From: an uncultured Roseateles sp.
GTDB lineage: Bacteria > Pseudomonadota > Gammaproteobacteria > Burkholderiales > Burkholderiaceae_C
Assembly (NCBI RefSeq): GCF_945956965.1
Contig: NZ_CAMFJS010000007.1
Span: forward strand, 62,001 to 126,000
Length of the DNA: 64,000 nt
Direction: 5' to 3'
Below the pieces are notes generated by a model, which was not told where the DNA came from, made no database searches, and was given only the letters and a program-made list of their open reading frames with translations. Positions 60,931 through 64,000 of the stretch are shown here, one piece after another. A program made the translations under genes and the position numbers. Numbering within the stretch: position 1 is the first letter of the stretch; every line of letters starts with the position of its first letter.

Positions 60931-63336
60931 TCAGGCGTTTGCCATCGAACTTGCGCTGAGCAACTGCAGCGCGGCCCACCAGTCCTCCTCCTGCACCGGT
61001 TTGCCAAGCCAGCCGGCATCGGGCTTAGGCGGCAGGTGTCGGCTGCAGCACAGCACGCGCATTTGCGCGTGGCGGCTGCGCAAGCCCGCCAGCGCCTGGA
61101 TCAAGCCGCCCGGCAAGCCATCGGGCTCGACGACCAGCAGCTCCAGTGGCGTGTCGATTTGCATCGCCTCTTCCAGATCGGCGGCCTGCAGGCAGTCGAA
61201 GCCCGCCAGGCTCAGGCGTTCGGCCAAGGCTTCGCGAGCCGTCTCGCAGGGGTCGAGCACCAGCGCGTGCAAGCCTTCGCCGATGCTGATCTGGCGCAAG
61301 AGCGGTGGCCACATTACTTCGTCTTCGTCGGCCAGCTGAAGAGGAAGATCAAAGCTGAATTCGCTGCCGAGGCCGAGCTGGCTGCGCACGCGGATATCTC
61401 CGCCCATGGCCTGCACCATCTGGCGCGCGATGCTCAGGCCCAAGCCCTGGCCCGGCAGATGGGCGCTGGCGCTGGCGCGCACAAAGGGCTCGAAGAGCCA
61501 GGGCAGGTCTTCGGCGGCGATGCCGCTGCCTTGATCGCTGACGCTCAGCTGCAGCCGCGCTGGTGCGCCGGCTTCGATGCCTGCGTGAAGCATGATGACG
61601 CTGTCGCGGCTGAACTTGGCCGCGTTGGACAGCAGATTGAACAGCACTTGCCGCAGGCGCTTGGCATCGAGTTCAACAACGGTCGGCAGCTCCGGCGCCA
61701 GGCGCAATTCGATATGGCAGCCGGCGCTGCGGGCCAAGCCCTGAGCCTGCTCCACCGTGTCGTGCAAAAGCCCGTGCAGATAGACCGGCGCGGGCAGGAT
61801 CTCCAGCACGGCGCTGCTCTCCGGCGCTTTGGCGAAGCGCTGCAGCTCATCGATCATGTCCAGCAGCAGCAGGCCGCTGCGCTCGATGGCGCGGCGGTCG
61901 GCGTCAAAGGCTTGATCGGCCCGCATCTCGCGTGCGACATGCACGACCGAGGCCAAAGGCGCCCGCAGATCATGGCCGATATAGCCCAGCAAGCGGCCCT
62001 TGGCCGCATCGCTGGCCTGGGCGTGACGGGTGGCCTGGGCCAGCGCCTTGGTGCGCTCCAGCACGGCGGTTTCCAGCCCGCGCTCATAACGTTGGTGCTG
62101 TTGGTGAAAACGGTGCATCAGGGCCGTCAGCACCAGCAAGCAGCCCAGCTCCATCATCAGCGGCGGCGCGTAGTCGCTCATTGGTCCGTGGGAGGACAGC
62201 CCCAGCAGGCTCAGATAGCGGGGCAAGATGCCCAGGGCTTGCGTGCCCAGGGCCAGCAGCCAAGCCAGGGCCAGGCGTTGGCCGGCGCGGGCGGCTTGCA
62301 CGCAGGCCAGCAGCAAACCCAGCACCATGACGGTGTTGAGCACCGAATTGCAAAAGGTGCCCAGGCGGTAGTCGCCCAGCAGGCAGACACCGAGGGTGAG
62401 CAGGCTGAGCCAGGCAATCAGGTTCAGGCCGCGGTGCAGGCGGGGTTGGCGCCGACGCAGGTGAAGCAGGCGGCGCACCGCCAGCCATTGGCACAGCACG
62501 GCAATGCCGCCCAATAGGGCCAGGCTGCGAGTGGCCCAGTCGGTGGCGTCGGGCCACAGAATCATGAAGCTGGTGCCGCGCATGCCCGACTCATACAGAA
62601 TCGCCATCAGCATATGGGCGGCGATGTACATCGCGGCGGGCTCGCGCAGCACCTGGGTCATCATCACCGTCAGCAGCATCAGGATCAGGGCGACGCCGAC
62701 CAAGACCCCGTCCAACCAAAGGCCGCCTGGGAATCGAATCTGCAGGGTGTGCGGCTCCCACAGCGAGGCTTCCAGCGCCACGGAACTGCGGCTGGCCACC
62801 CGTAGCAAAAAGGTCTGCGTTTGGCCGGGCGCCAGTTGCACGATGAAGGCGCTTTCCCGCATCGCCAGTTCCCGCTCGCCAAAGGGGTGGCTGGTGCCGG
62901 CATGGCTCACTTGCCATTGGCCGTCGGCCTGCTCGCGGTACAGCGCCACCTCTTCCAAGCGGGCCGGTTCAATCAGCAGATGCCGGCTCAGGCTTTGGGT
63001 GCTCGGGTTGTGCAAGCGCAGGCGCAGCCAGTAGGCCGATGCGCTATAGCCCGGGCGCTTGTCGCTGCTTTGCATGGGCCGAAAGGCCTGATGCGCGACT
63101 TCCTGCGGGCCCAGGCGGGCGCTGGTGTCCGTCCAAATTTGCAGATAGGGCAGCAGCGGCAGCTGCTCCTGACCTTGGGCTTGCAGCTGCACGACGGCTT
63201 GCGACTCGGCCAGGGCTGTGGCCGGGGCCCTTGTTTGGGTTTGCTGGGCTTGGGCGGTGCCGTTGAGGCTGAGCGCTGCGAGAAGAAGCAGGCCCAGCAG
63301 TCGTGTGCGTAGCAGCGTGAGCAGGTGGCCGCTCAA
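60931..63336 (-). CDS. 7TMR-DISM hybrid sensor kinase with degenerate receiver
   Basis: 801 residues. Signal peptide, 7TMR-DISMED2 sensor (about 50-200), seven membrane helices (about 205-400), HisKA (His in LLGYIGHDLRAPLASVVHV), HATPase (NLLSNAAKFSRD, DQGSGI, GQGLGLSIARQMV) and a C-terminal receiver-like domain (about 690-795). In that domain the phosphoacceptor position aligned to LLDxxMP is not a clear Asp (VVEPDGLPG), so it is probably inactive. The likely start is a TTG that overlaps the stop of the preceding response-regulator gene by two bases, with AGGG ten bases before it. Its partner is the AraC-type regulator directly upstream. Confidence 0.85.
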   Translation of the reverse strand: MSGHLLTLLRTRLLGLLLLAALSLNGTAQAQQTQTRAPATALAESQAVVQLQAQGQEQLPLLPYLQIWTDTSARLGPQEVAHQAFRPMQSSDKRPGYSASAYWLRLRLHNPSTQSLSRHLLIEPARLEEVALYREQADGQWQVSHAGTSHPFGERELAMRESAFIVQLAPGQTQTFLLRVASRSSVALEASLWEPHTLQIRFPGGLWLDGVLVGVALILMLLTVMMTQVLREPAAMYIAAHMLMAILYESGMRGTSFMILWPDATDWATRSLALLGGIAVLCQWLAVRRLLHLRRRQPRLHRGLNLIAWLSLLTLGVCLLGDYRLGTFCNSVLNTVMVLGLLLACVQAARAGQRLALAWLLALGTQALGILPRYLSLLGLSSHGPMSDYAPPLMMELGCLLVLTALMHRFHQQHQRYERGLETAVLERTKALAQATRHAQASDAAKGRLLGYIGHDLRAPLASVVHVAREMRADQAFDADRRAIERSGLLLLDMIDELQRFAKAPESSAVLEILPAPVYLHGLLHDTVEQAQGLARSAGCHIELRLAPELPTVVELDAKRLRQVLFNLLSNAAKFSRDSVIMLHAGIEAGAPARLQLSVSDQGSGIAAEDLPWLFEPFVRASASAHLPGQGLGLSIARQMVQAMGGDIRVRSQLGLGSEFSFDLPLQLADEDEVMWPPLLRQISIGEGLHALVLDPCETAREALAERLSLAGFDCLQAADLEEAMQIDTPLELLVVEPDGLPGGLIQALAGLRSRHAQMRVLCCSRHLPPKPDAGWLGKPVQEEDWWAALQLLSASSMANA

Positions 63337-64000
63337 AACTGAGCAGCCCTTGGCGCCATCTCCGCGCGCTCGCCTTGGGCCTCTGCCGGGGCGCCTTGCT
63401 CGCGCAGGGCTTGGCGATAAGCCTGGGGGCTCATGCCGGTGCGCTCCCGAAATGAGGTGGCGAAATTGCCGGGATTGCCAAAGCCCACGGTGAAGGCGAT
63501 CTCTTGCACCGACATGGCGGTGTCGGCCAGCAGGCGCTGGCCGGTGCTGACCCGCTCATCGCGGATAAAGCCCGAGATGGTCTGGCCCAGATGCTCGCGG
63601 AACAGGGCCAGCAGGCGCTTCTCATGCAGGCCCACCTGCCGGGCGATCTCAGCCACCGAGGGCGTCTCGCGCAAATGAGCGCGGATGTATTGGGCGGCCG
63701 CCTGCACCAGCAACTCATCCGGGTTGCGGGTGGCGGGCGCGGCCGCGGCCTCGCTGCTCATGGGTTGGCGAATCTGCGCGGCCAGGTGCAGGTGCACACG
63801 CACCCGGGCCAGCACTTCCTCCGGGTGAAAGGGCTTGCTGATGAAGTCCACCGCGCCGAGCGCCAGGCCTTGCACGCGGCGCTCGGGTGAGTTGTGCGCG
63901 CTCAAGAACAGCACCGGGGTGGCGCTGGTCAGCGGGTCCGCCTTGAGCAGGCGGCACAGGGCATAGCCGTCCATATCCGGCAGGCCGATGTCCAAGAGCA
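63333..64000 (-). CDS. Response regulator with AraC-type DNA-binding domain (partial, runs off right edge)
   Basis: About 222 residues visible; the N-terminus is outside the window. The end of a REC domain has the phosphoacceptor Asp in LLDIGLPDMDGY and Lys in FISKPFHPEE. The C-terminal AraC HTH pair (PSVAEIARQVGLHEKRLLAL, SVQEIAFTVGFGNPGNFATS) is complete. The stop overlaps the TTG start of the hybrid kinase gene, so the two form a pair. The signal and target genes are unknown. Confidence 0.9.
   Translation of the reverse strand, partial: LLDIGLPDMDGYALCRLLKADPLTSATPVLFLSAHNSPERRVQGLALGAVDFISKPFHPEEVLARVRVHLHLAAQIRQPMSSEAAAAPATRNPDELLVQAAAQYIRAHLRETPSVAEIARQVGLHEKRLLALFREHLGQTISGFIRDERVSTGQRLLADTAMSVQEIAFTVGFGNPGNFATSFRERTGMSPQAYRQALREQGAPAEAQGERAEMAPRAAQF

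Overview
The window is high-GC DNA with a Burkholderiales character. The best evidence is its housekeeping gene order: hslV-hslU beside a single-cysteine dksA and a COG0523 GTPase, then corC-lnt-glyQ-glyS-gmhB-like-plsC-ygjP. An environmental member of the Roseateles/Paucibacter/Rubrivivax part of the order is a reasonable guess, but I cannot name the species. Coding density is high. There is one IS remnant, and I see no tRNA, rRNA, CRISPR array or prophage.

Left part (1-14.8 kb). The end of a TonB-dependent receptor is coupled to a DUF5009/NagX-like membrane acyltransferase and followed by a beta-propeller lactonase. On the minus strand lies a compact operon of one PEP-CTERM protein and three exported tail-collar proteins, then a lipoprotein and a rhodanese. 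Next is a DAB-type inorganic carbon uptake operon, dabB-dabA plus a coupled DUF6671 zinc-ribbon protein, read divergently from a NhaR-like LysR regulator. An IS3-family remnant abuts that regulator.

Middle part (15-45 kb). A HisKA_2 sensor kinase is coupled to a REC-PAS-GGDEF-EAL protein and followed by a (GAACT)9 microsatellite. A Crp/Fnr regulator precedes oleate hydratase, with a near-perfect FNR-type box between them. A fused acyl-CoA mutase (IcmF) is flanked by two orphan periplasmic binding-like proteins. A DctS/DctR two-component pair diverges from a DctPQM TRAP transporter. Then come a dCache histidine kinase, a DUF885 peptidase-like protein, DUF2252 plus SulP, a chemotaxis receptor, CoaX and a K+ channel.

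Right part (45-64 kb). HslUV, a STAS-domain protein, DksA and a COG0523 GTPase are on the minus strand. The corC-lnt-glyQS-gmhB-like-plsC-ygjP run is on the plus strand. It is followed by an MBL-fold hydrolase divergent from a LiuR-like MerR regulator, and by a 7TMR-DISM hybrid kinase with an AraC-type response regulator that runs off the right edge.

Most notable observations: (1) the GmhB-like HAD protein has lost its nucleophile Asp and a metal-binding Asp; (2) the palindrome at the LiuR-like promoter recurs upstream of icmF, implying one regulon; (3) three exported tail-collar paralogues share a conserved cysteine pair and are cotranscribed with a PEP-CTERM protein; (4) DUF6671 is translationally coupled to DabA; (5) the pentanucleotide microsatellite follows a c-di-GMP gene; (6) an FNR-like box lies in front of oleate hydratase.
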